Below are positions 9,021 to 17,157 of a stretch of DNA of 47,863 bases, piece after piece. Source of the DNA: CAYTLW01 sp964438735. GTDB lineage: Bacteria; Myxococcota_A; UBA9042. The stretch's first letter is position 1. Each line of letters begins with the position of its first letter. The stretch lies in the NCBI GenBank assembly GCA_964438735.1, contig CAYTLW010000050.1, positions 1 through 47,863 of the forward strand, written 5' to 3'. Made by a program: the position numbers and the translations under genes. The notes beneath the pieces are model-generated. The model was not told where the DNA came from. It made no database searches and saw nothing but the letters and a program-made list of their open reading frames with translations.

Positions 9021-9052
9021 GGGTCAGGTATTGACACTTGACACCTTTTGCC
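9021..9052 (+). repeat. REP-like repeat, copy 1
   Basis: A 32-base unit starting GGGTCAGGTATTGACACTTG and ending in ACACCTTTTGCC. An identical copy is at 9085-9116 and an inverted copy at 10280-10310. The unit resembles short 'AAAGGGGTCAGG'-type repeats that occur near REP-associated Y1 transposases in many environmental genomes. That association is from memory and no transposase gene is present here. Confidence 0.75.
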
Positions 9053-9084
9053 CCAATCGAAGCACTACCCCGCCATCAAAAAGG

Positions 9085-9116
9085 GGGTCAGGTATTGACA
9101 CTTGACACCTTTTGCC
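9085..9116 (+). repeat. REP-like repeat, copy 2 (direct)
   Basis: Identical over 32 bases to copy 1 and preceded by an A-rich and G-rich tract (CAAAAAGG). The two direct copies are separated by 32 bases. With the inverted copy at 10280-10310 they bracket a single minus-strand gene. Confidence 0.78.
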
Positions 9117-9187
9117 AGTCCTGGCCGCGATCGCGGACGGCGGTCCAAGAAATTTAGCTAGGTGATTTTTTGCCGTCCCTTTGCCTT

Positions 9188-10186
9188 TCAGGGCCGCCGC
9201 GGCTGCACGCCCATCGCCTTCGATTGTTCGGCCTCATCGCCAAACGCCGCCTCGGCCGGCACATCCAAGGGCACATGCCAAAGCCCGCAGTGTTCGTTCC
9301 ATTGAGGATTGTCCGCGCAATCCCAGCGCCAGCCCTCCATGTGCTGGTCGCAGAGATTCACCCGGGTCGGCCCGACCCGACAATCCCACCTACCGACGAA
9401 CTGGCTGGCCAGACCGACGCTGGCTGGAATCGTCAGCGCGACAAAGTCGTCCAATGCAGCGCTGCACTCCCCCGGCAGGGTCGCCTCCAGCCGATCAGCG
9501 AACACGTCTGCGCTCAACCCGCAGTCGCCACCATACAAATCCCGCGCCGACTCGGTGACCTCCGCATCCAGTCGAACCCCGGTGCGGGGCGCAACGTGCT
9601 CGCTCAGATGCACCCGAAAGCCCCGCGGACCGCTGGCACCAGGGTCGATTCGTTCGATCCAGGTCGGGTAGGGACAAAGTCCGACCGTGCGCAGGAAGAC
9701 CCAACCAGACGTCGGGTCTTCGATGATTCGCCGGCCTGTATCGCCCCTCGGCACGTAGTGCACCGAGAGACCGTGTTGGGCAATCCAGCCCTGCAGCAGC
9801 ACAACCCAACTGCCCGGACGGTCCAGGTGGGCAACCACCCGCATGAGGCGAAATGCCGGCAGATCCCCCACCGCTTCGAAATGCACATCGACACGCCCCC
9901 GCTGGCCATCGACGTGGGCGAGTTGCACCGAGTGCCGGAATCGCGCCTCCACCTCAGTCGTCCAGACGCCGATCTGACCGGCGCCGACTTCGAAGAGCAG
10001 TTCGTGGGGGCCAGCCTTCAGCCCGGACATCCATCGAACGGGCATGGGGCGACTGCGATGGTCGATGTACTCGGGCAGGAATACCTGACGGCCGACCGGT
10101 TCGGGCTCGAGAAACTCACAACTGGCGACGGCGCACACGGCCAGGAAGGCGCACGCTGCGGCCAGACACCGGCTGAGAGTACCCAT
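9188..10186 (-). CDS. Putative lipoprotein of unknown function within a repeat-bounded island
   Basis: I do not recognise the family. The 332-residue product starts with a basic n-region, a hydrophobic stretch and a lipobox ending VASC (Cys23), so it is probably a lipoprotein of the cell envelope. The mature part has several cysteines, is rich in Trp and His in its second half, and shows no catalytic motif I know. A long opposite-strand frame covers the same DNA, but only the minus frame has a signal peptide and lipobox. The start is ATG with GGGGAAT a few bases upstream. The gene stands alone between REP-like repeats and interrupts the region after bcrD, so it may be a later arrival. Confidence 0.6.
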   Translation of the reverse strand: MGTLSRCLAAACAFLAVCAVASCEFLEPEPVGRQVFLPEYIDHRSRPMPVRWMSGLKAGPHELLFEVGAGQIGVWTTEVEARFRHSVQLAHVDGQRGRVDVHFEAVGDLPAFRLMRVVAHLDRPGSWVVLLQGWIAQHGLSVHYVPRGDTGRRIIEDPTSGWVFLRTVGLCPYPTWIERIDPGASGPRGFRVHLSEHVAPRTGVRLDAEVTESARDLYGGDCGLSADVFADRLEATLPGECSAALDDFVALTIPASVGLASQFVGRWDCRVGPTRVNLCDQHMEGWRWDCADNPQWNEHCGLWHVPLDVPAEAAFGDEAEQSKAMGVQPRRP

Positions 10187-10279
10187 GTCGATTCCCCGCC
10201 CCCAGCGGGTGGACGAGGATCAGGGTATCGCCAGGTCGGGCTGGGACAAAGCGGGAATCCGGCCGCGAGTTGGCCGTCT

Positions 10280-10310
10280 GCAAAAGGTGTCAAGTGTCAA
10301 TACCTGACCC
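10280..10310 (-). repeat. REP-like repeat, copy 3 (inverted)
   Basis: The reverse complement of the repeat at 9021 and 9085, identical over 31 bases and also flanked by the extra G residues seen in copy 2. It closes the island on the right and is inverted relative to the left copies, as the ends of a mobile or folded element would be. Confidence 0.78.
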
Positions 10311-10346
10311 CCTCTTCGATGGCAGAGCAGTGCTGCGTTTGGATCT

Positions 10347-10366
10347 AAAGGTGTCAAGTTTCGACA
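10347..10366 (-). repeat. Partial REP-like repeat
   Basis: AAAGGTGTCAAGTTTCGACA shares its first 13 bases with the inverted repeat copy and then diverges. It is likely a degraded fourth unit, which makes the island symmetric: two units on each side. Confidence 0.5.
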
Positions 10367-10379
10367 AACCGACCCTGGC

Positions 10380-10847
10380 TCACCAGGGCCAGCGGGCCAC
10401 CATCGCCCAGATGGTCAGCAGGGCCATGGTGAAGGACGGCACGCCGAGCATGGCCCAGCGGCGGCTGGCGGTTCGGAAGGCTTGCGGTAGTTCGGTGCCT
10501 TCGGCCAGGGCGGTTTCGGCCATGTCTCGCATTTGCATCTGCAGGCGGACGGCGGGGAGCCAGAAGGCGCCGGCGGCGATGTAGCCTCCGATGCCGAAGA
10601 GGATCCAGGGGGTGGTCCAGGGCAGGCTGTAGGTGACCACGAGCCAGGCGCCGGTGGCGGGCAGCAGGATCGCCGAGGGCACGGTGAACAGCCAGTCGGC
10701 CAGGACGATGTGGGCTTGTGCCCAGGCGATGACGCGCAAGTCGCCGCTGCGGTCGGCCCGTAGCTTGGTCCAGGCCACGCCCGCGCCGACGCCCAGGAAG
10801 ACGATGGCCGACAGGATGTGCACGGTCTTGATGAGCAGGATCAGCAT
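10380..10847 (-). CDS. DUF2269-like integral membrane protein
   Basis: A 155-residue membrane protein with about four hydrophobic segments (near residues 2-24, 44-70, 78-100 and 132-152). It resembles the DUF2269 family of predicted membrane proteins, which have no firmly known function. The start is the ATG at 10847, which overlaps the stop of the upstream DoxX-like gene by seven bases (ATGCTGA). A much longer frame runs upstream, but that part is an Arg/Pro/Gly-rich shadow of the DoxX-like gene. It is the last gene of a three-gene minus-strand operon. Confidence 0.75.
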   Translation of the reverse strand: MLILLIKTVHILSAIVFLGVGAGVAWTKLRADRSGDLRVIAWAQAHIVLADWLFTVPSAILLPATGAWLVVTYSLPWTTPWILFGIGGYIAAGAFWLPAVRLQMQMRDMAETALAEGTELPQAFRTASRRWAMLGVPSFTMALLTIWAMVARWPW

Positions 10848-11611
10848 CGTCGCCACACCGCGTACGTGCCAGCCAGGATGGGCAGGTTCTTGGTCAAGGG
10901 TCCGAAGGGGTGCAGCCACCACCGTGGCTCGAGCCAGCCTACCATGGCCGACAGGGCCAGGATGGTCGCTACCTGGGCAGCCAGCAACCAGCGCAGGGGG
11001 CGGCCGCGCAGGGTCAGGGCGGCGACGCCCGACAGCGCCTGGGCCACGCCGAGGGCGGCGACCAGGTGGCTCGGCTCGCCCGGCAGCTGCAAGGTCGTGG
11101 CGATGGCCAGCTCCCAGGGTTGCTGAAAGAGAATCTTGGGGCCGATGCCCTCGGTGAGCCAGACCACCGCCATGGCCACGCGCAGGAGCCAGAGCGCGCG
11201 TGCGTTCCAGCCGCCGCGCTCCACCAGCGCCACCACCGCGACCACGCCAATGAAGGGCAGGTTCTTGGAGAGCACGCCCAGCGGGTGGACCAGGAGCATG
11301 GGCTCCAGGGTCGCCAGGATGGCGGTGAACGTGAGCACCATGCCGATCTGCAGCACGCTCAACGCGCGTCCAGCGGGTAGGGCCAGCAGGCGAAGTCCCA
11401 GGGCCAGCTCGAAGGCGCAGGTGCCCCACATCAGCCACGGCGGCAGGTCCCAGCGCGCCAGCCATCGCTCGCCGATCATGCGGTAGTCCGGCGACAGGAC
11501 GAACAGGCCTGTGGCCGCCCAGACGAGCGCCACCGACCAGCGCATCAAGCGGGCGTGGGTGTCCCGGGTCGCGCCGGCAGGTCCGGTCGACGCCTTGCGC
11601 TCAGTCGACAT
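10841..11611 (-). CDS. DoxX-like membrane protein
   Basis: A 256-residue protein with two similar halves, each having hydrophobic segments. The motif TEGIGPKILFQQPWELAI is typical of DoxX-like domains (DoxX_3 type), often found as the membrane part of NAD-dependent epimerases. The phrases HPLGVLSKNLPFIG and HPFGPLTKNLPILAG occur once in each half, showing an internal duplication. The ATG at 11611 is preferred over one 42 bases upstream because the product then begins just before the upstream hydrolase stop (11-base overlap). The function is unknown. Confidence 0.75.
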   Translation of the reverse strand: MSTERKASTGPAGATRDTHARLMRWSVALVWAATGLFVLSPDYRMIGERWLARWDLPPWLMWGTCAFELALGLRLLALPAGRALSVLQIGMVLTFTAILATLEPMLLVHPLGVLSKNLPFIGVVAVVALVERGGWNARALWLLRVAMAVVWLTEGIGPKILFQQPWELAIATTLQLPGEPSHLVAALGVAQALSGVAALTLRGRPLRWLLAAQVATILALSAMVGWLEPRWWLHPFGPLTKNLPILAGTYAVWRRC

Positions 11612-12551
11612 CGCGGCCTGGCAGGTACGCCGCGACGAAGGCCAGCTGGTCATCCCAGGCCTGGCGAGCCAGATCGGTGATTCGGAAGGCGTGGAAGGTG
11701 TGGATGCCGCCGGGATAGACCTTCACTTCGGACGGGCTTTCGAAGCGCTCCAGCGCCGCGCCCAGGCGCAGGGTGTCGCCCATGACCGGATCCTTGTCGC
11801 CGACCAGGGCGAAGGTGGCTGGCAAGGGCCTGTCCGGGGGCCCGGCCTGCTCCAGCAGCACCAGGGGATCGGCCCAGGCGTTTTCGGGCTTCATGGCGGC
11901 GTGGTCGGGCAGCCAGTCGCTGGTGACCAGGTGAATGCGGTCGTTCATCCAGCCGGCGATGGGTCGCTCCGCCGCGTGGCGTCCGGGCTGGCTCACCTGC
12001 AGGTAACCGCAGGCCGGCAACAGCACCGATGGCCGCAGGCCGGTCTGCCAGACCCGCGCCGCCCAGGGCTCGTTGTGCTGCCAGCAGGCGCCGATGGTCA
12101 GCCCCAGGGCCAGGTTGGCGCCGGCCGACTCGCCTGCGCAGAGCAGGCGCTTGGGGTCACCGCCGTACTCGGCGATGTGCTCGGCGAGCCAACACCAGGC
12201 GTCCGCCACATCCTCCACGGCTGCTGGAAACGGATGTGTCGGCGCCAGCCGGTAGTCGATGTTGAAGACCAGAAAACCGGCCCGGGCCAGGACCATGGCC
12301 ATGGACCAGTGGGTCTGTCGGCTGAAGTACTTGAAGCCGCCGCCGTGAATGTAGACGGCCACCGGCAGGGGGCCATCGGCGTCCTTCGGCCGATAGATGT
12401 CCAAGTGATGCGCCGGTCCGGCGTCATCGCGGTAGGGCACCGCGGCGATGTGCTCGATGCCGTGATGGGCGGGTCGGTTGCGCGGCAGGTGGCGCACGCT
12501 CAGGGCCAGCTGCTCCAGGCCGCCGATGACGAACTTGCCATAAGCGAACAT
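11601..12551 (-). CDS. Alpha/beta hydrolase (hormone-sensitive-lipase-like esterase)
   Basis: A cytoplasmic esterase-type enzyme of about 316 residues. Seen: the oxyanion motif HGGGF, the nucleophile elbow GESAGAN, and a C-terminal half with GDKDPV and YPGGIHTFHAF supplying the likely Asp and His of the triad. This is the layout of the HSL/bacterial esterase IV family. The start is uncertain: the ATG at 12551 gives a normal length and a 47-base gap after the upstream gene, whereas an in-frame GTG at 12626 would overlap that gene. It is the first gene of the operon with the DoxX-like and DUF2269-like genes. The natural substrate is unknown. Confidence 0.82.
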   Translation of the reverse strand: MFAYGKFVIGGLEQLALSVRHLPRNRPAHHGIEHIAAVPYRDDAGPAHHLDIYRPKDADGPLPVAVYIHGGGFKYFSRQTHWSMAMVLARAGFLVFNIDYRLAPTHPFPAAVEDVADAWCWLAEHIAEYGGDPKRLLCAGESAGANLALGLTIGACWQHNEPWAARVWQTGLRPSVLLPACGYLQVSQPGRHAAERPIAGWMNDRIHLVTSDWLPDHAAMKPENAWADPLVLLEQAGPPDRPLPATFALVGDKDPVMGDTLRLGAALERFESPSEVKVYPGGIHTFHAFRITDLARQAWDDQLAFVAAYLPGRDVD

Positions 12552-12598
12552 GCGCAGCTTCGTGCCTATGCTCTGACGACCACCCACAACTGGTTCTG

Positions 12599-14500
12599 TC
12601 ACAGGGCAGCGCTCCGGCGCCGCCACAGCAGGCCCAGGGTGGCGAGCAAGAGCAACAACGCCGCTCCAGCCTGGCCCACCGGCACCGCGCTGCAGCTGCT
12701 CGACGAACCGATCGCGGCGTTGCCACCGGGTGGTCCGCCCCCCGTGGTGCTGCCCGTGTCGGCCGCGCCGCCGCCATCGGCGGGCGGGATGTGGCCGCCG
12801 CCGGCGTCCTCATCCTTCTTCGGCGGCACGTACTCCGACTTGGTGGGATCCCAGACCTCCTTGCTCAGACCGGCGATGAACTCGTCGGTCAGGGAAGGCT
12901 GGCCCACTTTGGCGCTGTTGAGTTGGGCGTCGACGTTGTCTGCTTCGGTGGGGTGGATATCGAGAGGCTGGCCCTTCTCGTCGATGACCTGCACCTTCTT
13001 GGCTGGCTGACCGCCGCCCTTGACGAGGGGCTTGGTGCCCTTGCCGAAGTCCGCCGTGCCACCGAAGTTGGGGCAGTCGCCAGTGTCCTTGGGCATGGGC
13101 ACGGTGAGCTCGTGGCCATCTGCGAAGGTGATCTTCACCTCGTGCGCCTGCTTGCTGCCCGCCTTGCAGATGGGCAGGGCCTTGGCGGTGTGCAGGTTGT
13201 CCACATCAGCCAGATCGGGGTTGAAGGCGAAGATGGGGTCCTTGGTCATCTCCGAGGGGTCCACCGTGGTGTACAGGCGAGTGAGATAGGACAGCGACTT
13301 GAAGTGCTTCTGCACCGCCTCCAGCGGGATCGCGATGAGCTCGGCCAGGTCCTTGGCGAAAGCGACCGCATCGAAGCCCTGCTTGGCCACCGCGGCGAGC
13401 CAGTTCGGGCAGTCTTTGCCGCCGCCGCTGTTCTGGATGCAGTTGTAGAACTCCTGGTCACCCACGGCCTCGTAGGCTTTGGGTTTGGGGATGTGCTTCT
13501 TGATGAGCTGCTGCATCTGGGTGGTGCGCGGCCAACCTTGCTGCAGCAACGCCTGCAGGAACTTGCCGGGGTCGGTGATCTTCTCGAAGGGTTTGGCGTC
13601 CCACTTGGGGTTGAAGAACTGGCCCTTGAACTCGCTGGCTTTCTTGGCGTACTCGGTGGTGAACGCGTGCCCTGAGCCCTGGTCGACCGCCTTGCTGACG
13701 ACGGTCTTGTAGTTGGTGCCAGGCGCCAGCCAGTCGATGGTCGCTTCGTTGAGCACCACGTGCAGGAAGTTCTTGGGGATGGCCCGATGCTGGCCCAGCA
13801 CCCAGGCGACGATGGGCATATCGGGCTGGGCGGCGAGCTTGGTCAGGCGGATGGGCAGGCAGGGGCTGTCTTCGTCCAGGGTGACGACCATGGGCGCCAG
13901 GTCGCCGGCGCTGCTGGTCTTCTGCAGCTTCAGGGCCAGGAAGACGTACTTCTCCTTGGCGTAGGTGTCGACCAATGGGGTGGTCTCCTTGGGCTGTACG
14001 TAGCCGTTGTCATTGAGCCACTTGACCAGTTCGGCGCCGCTATTGCCCTTGATCACCACCGTGTCGTAGGGGCCGACCTTCTCTTTTTTGAGCACTTCGA
14101 CGCCGCCGCCGCCCTTGGTGCCACCACCGCCGGCGGAGGGTACGGCGTTGTCGTAGTCACAGGGGGTGTAGCCATAGCAGTCGTTCTTGTTCTGCCATTG
14201 CAGCTGGAAGCGCGGCGCGGTCTGCTGCTCGAGGATCTGGAAGACCGAATCCGAGCCGATGCCGAGCTCGGGGACCGACAGCAGGGGCAGCACCCAGGAG
14301 AACTTGTCGTCGTCGCCGGTGTAGCTGATCTGGATGTGCACGGTGATCTTGTCGTCGTGGCGCATGTAGAGGATGCGCTCGGCGCTCTGATCGACCGGCT
14401 GGGTGAAGCAGAAGAAGCCGCCACAGGCAAACGCGGAGGCGGGCAGGGTCAGGGCGACCGCCAGCAGTGGAGCGATGAACAGACGGGTGGACCGAAGCAT
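12599..14500 (-). CDS. DUF2330 surface protein with MYXO-CTERM-like tail (copy 1)
   Basis: A 633-residue exported protein. Seen: a signal peptide ending at ASAFA just before CGGFFC, then the DUF2330 landmark QPVDQSAERILY followed by YTGDDDKFSWVLPL. After a long globular region come a Gly/Pro-rich linker and a sorting tail: SSSSCSAVPVG, a hydrophobic helix and WRRRS. That Cys-helix-Arg arrangement is like the MYXO-CTERM anchor of Myxococcota. The ATG at 14500 is fixed by AGGAGG four bases upstream. The function of DUF2330 is not known. A paralogue lies at 38970-40937. Confidence 0.85.
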   Translation of the reverse strand: MLRSTRLFIAPLLAVALTLPASAFACGGFFCFTQPVDQSAERILYMRHDDKITVHIQISYTGDDDKFSWVLPLLSVPELGIGSDSVFQILEQQTAPRFQLQWQNKNDCYGYTPCDYDNAVPSAGGGGTKGGGGVEVLKKEKVGPYDTVVIKGNSGAELVKWLNDNGYVQPKETTPLVDTYAKEKYVFLALKLQKTSSAGDLAPMVVTLDEDSPCLPIRLTKLAAQPDMPIVAWVLGQHRAIPKNFLHVVLNEATIDWLAPGTNYKTVVSKAVDQGSGHAFTTEYAKKASEFKGQFFNPKWDAKPFEKITDPGKFLQALLQQGWPRTTQMQQLIKKHIPKPKAYEAVGDQEFYNCIQNSGGGKDCPNWLAAVAKQGFDAVAFAKDLAELIAIPLEAVQKHFKSLSYLTRLYTTVDPSEMTKDPIFAFNPDLADVDNLHTAKALPICKAGSKQAHEVKITFADGHELTVPMPKDTGDCPNFGGTADFGKGTKPLVKGGGQPAKKVQVIDEKGQPLDIHPTEADNVDAQLNSAKVGQPSLTDEFIAGLSKEVWDPTKSEYVPPKKDEDAGGGHIPPADGGGAADTGSTTGGGPPGGNAAIGSSSSCSAVPVGQAGAALLLLLATLGLLWRRRSAAL

Positions 14501-14610
14501 GGTGCCTCCTGTTGCGGCGCGCGGCCGCGCTCGAACTTCCTCACTCTCCCGGGGGCGGAGGGTAGTGAACGCCGACGGCCGGGACAAGATGAAAGTGCCG
14601 GAACGCGGCT

Positions 14611-15024
14611 TCAGATCTGCTTGAAGACCTTGGCCAGGGAATCGCCGGCGACGGAGAGCTGCCAGCTGCAAAACCAGCCGAATGGGGTCTGCTGAACGGC
14701 GTAGCCGGTGTCGGACAGGCGCTCGGCCATGTCATCCATGAACGCCCGCGCGAACGTCGCCGAGGCGTTGACGCCGCCCAGGTGGGTAAATGAGTGCAGC
14801 ACGATGTTGCGCAGGTCGCGCTTGTTGGCCAGCCACTTGATGTGCTTGAGCGTATGCCGGAAGGCCCGCTTGCGCGCGTCGGTTGCCTCGTCTTCCGCCT
14901 CGATGTGCAGAAACACCACGACCGCGCCTTCGACCGTGCCCGCATGAGGCGGGTCGGCGTCGTCGAGCGTCTGCGAGAACGGTGTCCAGGAGAACTCGGG
15001 CGCCTGGAAGGTCAACAGCTTCAT
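14611..15024 (-). CDS. Stand-alone archaeal-type threonyl-tRNA synthetase editing domain
   Basis: A 137-residue protein matching the D-aminoacyl-tRNA-deacylase-like editing domain (tRNA-Thr_ED) that is normally the N-terminus of archaeal ThrRS and removes Ser from tRNA-Thr. Seen: MKLLTF at the start, VVVFLHIEAEDE near residues 35-46, NIVLHSFTHLGG (His81) and GYAVQQTPFGWFCSW near 108-121, in the archaeal order. The position after PFGW-aromatic, a catalytic Lys in archaeal proteins as I recall them, is Cys119 here, and the KGHPL motif is replaced by AGDSL. Activity may thus be changed or lost. The start is set by GAGGGGGAT before the ATG. No synthetase is fused or adjacent. Confidence 0.82.
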   Translation of the reverse strand: MKLLTFQAPEFSWTPFSQTLDDADPPHAGTVEGAVVVFLHIEAEDEATDARKRAFRHTLKHIKWLANKRDLRNIVLHSFTHLGGVNASATFARAFMDDMAERLSDTGYAVQQTPFGWFCSWQLSVAGDSLAKVFKQI

Positions 15025-15202
15025 GCGATCCCCCTCAAGAAGACGGGCCGCCGGCCCGACCGGCGCAGGACACCGCAATGCTGGGATCGACGCAAGCGTG
15101 CGCAGCGTCCGCGCATGAACTGGTCAATCGAAAGCCTTGCCGCTAATCTGGGCGGCAATCCCTGCCCGACCATCTCGCGATTTCCACTCCCGAGGGGACC
15201 AC

Positions 15203-15769
15203 TTGGCCGACAAGGACCGCCAACGATGGAATGATCGCTATCGCGCCCGCCGTCCGGCGAAGGGGCCGTGCGCGTTCCTGCCAGAGGTGGCCCACCTGCT
15301 GCCAGACACGGGCAAGGTCCTGGACCTGGCTGGGGGCGAGGGGCGCAACGCCTTCTGGCTGGCGGAGCGAGGACTGGATGTCACCATCGCGGACATCTCC
15401 GAAGTGGCGCTGGCGCGCGCCAGGGAACGGGCCGAAGAGAGCGGCCTCTCAGTGCAAACTCTGGAGGTGGACTTGGAGGAGCAGCCCGCGCCCGCCGGTC
15501 CCTGGGACCTGATCGTCTGTGTGCTCTATCTCGACAGGCCCCTGCTCGGTCGGGTGCACGAGCTGCTCGCACCTGGCGGCCAGCTGATCTTCGTGCAGCC
15601 CACCGTTCGCAACCGCGAACGCCACGAACATGCCGCTGGCTACCTCCTCCAGGAGGGCGAGGCGCCAGGCCTGTTGAACGGCCTGCGGCTGGTGCATTAC
15701 GACGAGTGCTGGGATCGCCGCGGGCACCACGAGGCCCGGGTGGTTGCCATCAATCGCATGTCGGCCTAG
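15203..15769 (+). CDS. Class I SAM-dependent methyltransferase (TehB/tellurite-resistance-like)
   Basis: A cytoplasmic Rossmann-fold methyltransferase of 188 residues. Seen: WNDRYR near the N-terminus, the SAM-binding motif VLDLAGGEGRNAFWLAERG, the acidic end of strand 2 in VTIADIS, and a later LLAPGGQLIF. The layout resembles small TehB-like enzymes; the substrate is unknown. The start is taken as TTG at 15203 because GAGGGGA lies five bases before it; an in-frame TTG 66 bases upstream has no such site. It is divergent from the ThrRS-editing gene, with the shared gap 15025-15202 holding both promoters. Confidence 0.78.
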   Translation: MADKDRQRWNDRYRARRPAKGPCAFLPEVAHLLPDTGKVLDLAGGEGRNAFWLAERGLDVTIADISEVALARARERAEESGLSVQTLEVDLEEQPAPAGPWDLIVCVLYLDRPLLGRVHELLAPGGQLIFVQPTVRNRERHEHAAGYLLQEGEAPGLLNGLRLVHYDECWDRRGHHEARVVAINRMSA

Positions 15770-15838
15770 AACGCTGCGCTTGATCGCTGTTGGTACGCCG
15801 CCGTCGCGGCAGCGCCGCGGTCACCATGTGGAGTCCAT

Positions 15839-17083
15839 ATGTGGCACAACCGGATCCTCTCCGCCTGCCCGGCCCGCGCCGTCGGCGTGTCGCTGCTGAT
15901 GTTGGCGTTCGCGGGCCTCTGGGCGTGCTCTGATGAACCGGGCCACGAGCCGACGCCCCTGGCCGCCGCTGAACTTGGCGGGTCGCGCAGGATCGTGCCT
16001 TCCGTCGGGCTCCCGGCAGAGGTCACTCTGCAGGCCTCCAACAACAACCTGGACGTAATCCGTCACGAGGACCGCGTCTGGCTGGCGCTGCGCACCAGCA
16101 AGAGCCATTTCGCTGGCAGTTCGACCCTGCTCTACGTGGTCAGCTCCACAGACGAGAAGAACTGGCGCTACGAGTGGCAGACGTCCATGGGCACCGACCT
16201 GCGAGAGCCGCGATTCTTCGCCTGGAAGGGTCGTTTGTGGCTCTACTACGCCGTGCTGGGCAAGAACCGACTCGACTTCGAACCACAGGGCACCATGGCG
16301 ACCGAGCGCCTCGCCGATGGCAGCTGGACGACGCCACAGGCGGTGCTCGAACCGGGCTTCATCCCGTGGCGGATGCGACTGATCGACGGCGTACCCGTGA
16401 TGATCGGCTACACCGGCGGCGACGAGGTCTATGGCGGCAGCGACACGCCGGCCATCGCTATCAAGCTGTTGACCACGGACGACGGCTGGACCTGGAAGGC
16501 CTTGGTGCCGGGCAAGCCGACCACCCATATCGGAGGCGGCTCAGAGAGCGACTTCGCCATCCGCCCCGACGGCAGCCTGGTCGCCGTGGTCCGCAACGAG
16601 GCGGGCGACAGCGGCGGCTTTGGCAGCAAGATCTGCACCGCGTCGGCGGGCAAGTGGGCAGACTGGACCTGCAGCCACGATCCGCGTCGCTACGACTCGC
16701 CGCTGGTCGTGCAGGTGGGCGATTCGACCTGGCTCTTCGGGCGCCGAAACGTATCCGATGACGGCCATTTCGACCTGGGCGAAGAGGGCGTACACAGCGA
16801 TCTCTACAAGAAGTACCAGCTGGCCTACTGGACCAAACCCAAGCGCTGCGCCTTGTGGAAGGTGGACGCCGTCGCGCGCAAGGTGGACTTCGTGCTCGAC
16901 CTGCCCTCCAAGGGAGATACCTGCTTTGTCAGCGCCATCGACCTGCCGACGCGTCCCGGCGACGCGGCGACTCTGGCCGTCTACAACTACACCTCGCCGC
17001 CGGACGGGCCAGACTTGACCTGGTTCGAAGGCCAGACGGGCAGCACCGAAATCCATCGCGTGATCCTGCATCTTCCAGACTGA
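15839..17083 (+). CDS. Lipoprotein with sialidase-like beta-propeller repeats
   Basis: A 414-residue envelope lipoprotein: a signal segment with a lipobox ending GLWAC (Cys30) is followed by a beta-rich region. Seen: phrases such as VSSTDEKNWRYEW and LLTTDDGWTWK, which resemble the Asp-box blades of sialidase/photosystem-II-stability propellers, plus aromatic residues spaced regularly. No full sialidase active site (Arg triad, catalytic Tyr/Glu) can be identified, so I would not call it an enzyme. GTGGAG precedes the start. It is monocistronic or loosely followed by bioF after 74 bases. Confidence 0.65.
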   Translation: MWHNRILSACPARAVGVSLLMLAFAGLWACSDEPGHEPTPLAAAELGGSRRIVPSVGLPAEVTLQASNNNLDVIRHEDRVWLALRTSKSHFAGSSTLLYVVSSTDEKNWRYEWQTSMGTDLREPRFFAWKGRLWLYYAVLGKNRLDFEPQGTMATERLADGSWTTPQAVLEPGFIPWRMRLIDGVPVMIGYTGGDEVYGGSDTPAIAIKLLTTDDGWTWKALVPGKPTTHIGGGSESDFAIRPDGSLVAVVRNEAGDSGGFGSKICTASAGKWADWTCSHDPRRYDSPLVVQVGDSTWLFGRRNVSDDGHFDLGEEGVHSDLYKKYQLAYWTKPKRCALWKVDAVARKVDFVLDLPSKGDTCFVSAIDLPTRPGDAATLAVYNYTSPPDGPDLTWFEGQTGSTEIHRVILHLPD

Positions 17084-17157
17084 AGGTGCCCTGCCGCTGG
17101 GCAAGGCCGCGCGCCGGGCGTATGGTCGCCTGCCCGGCCCCAGAGGGACCGCCAGAG

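Noticed and set aside
9021..9116. Two identical repeats with an equal-length spacer could be taken for a minimal CRISPR.
   Set aside because: There are only two direct copies, a further copy is inverted 1.2 kb away, and no cas gene is present.
9170..10348. A 392-codon plus-strand open frame over the repeat-bounded island.
   Set aside because: It lacks a signal or domain and runs into the right-hand repeat, whereas the minus frame has a signal peptide, lipobox and plausible start.
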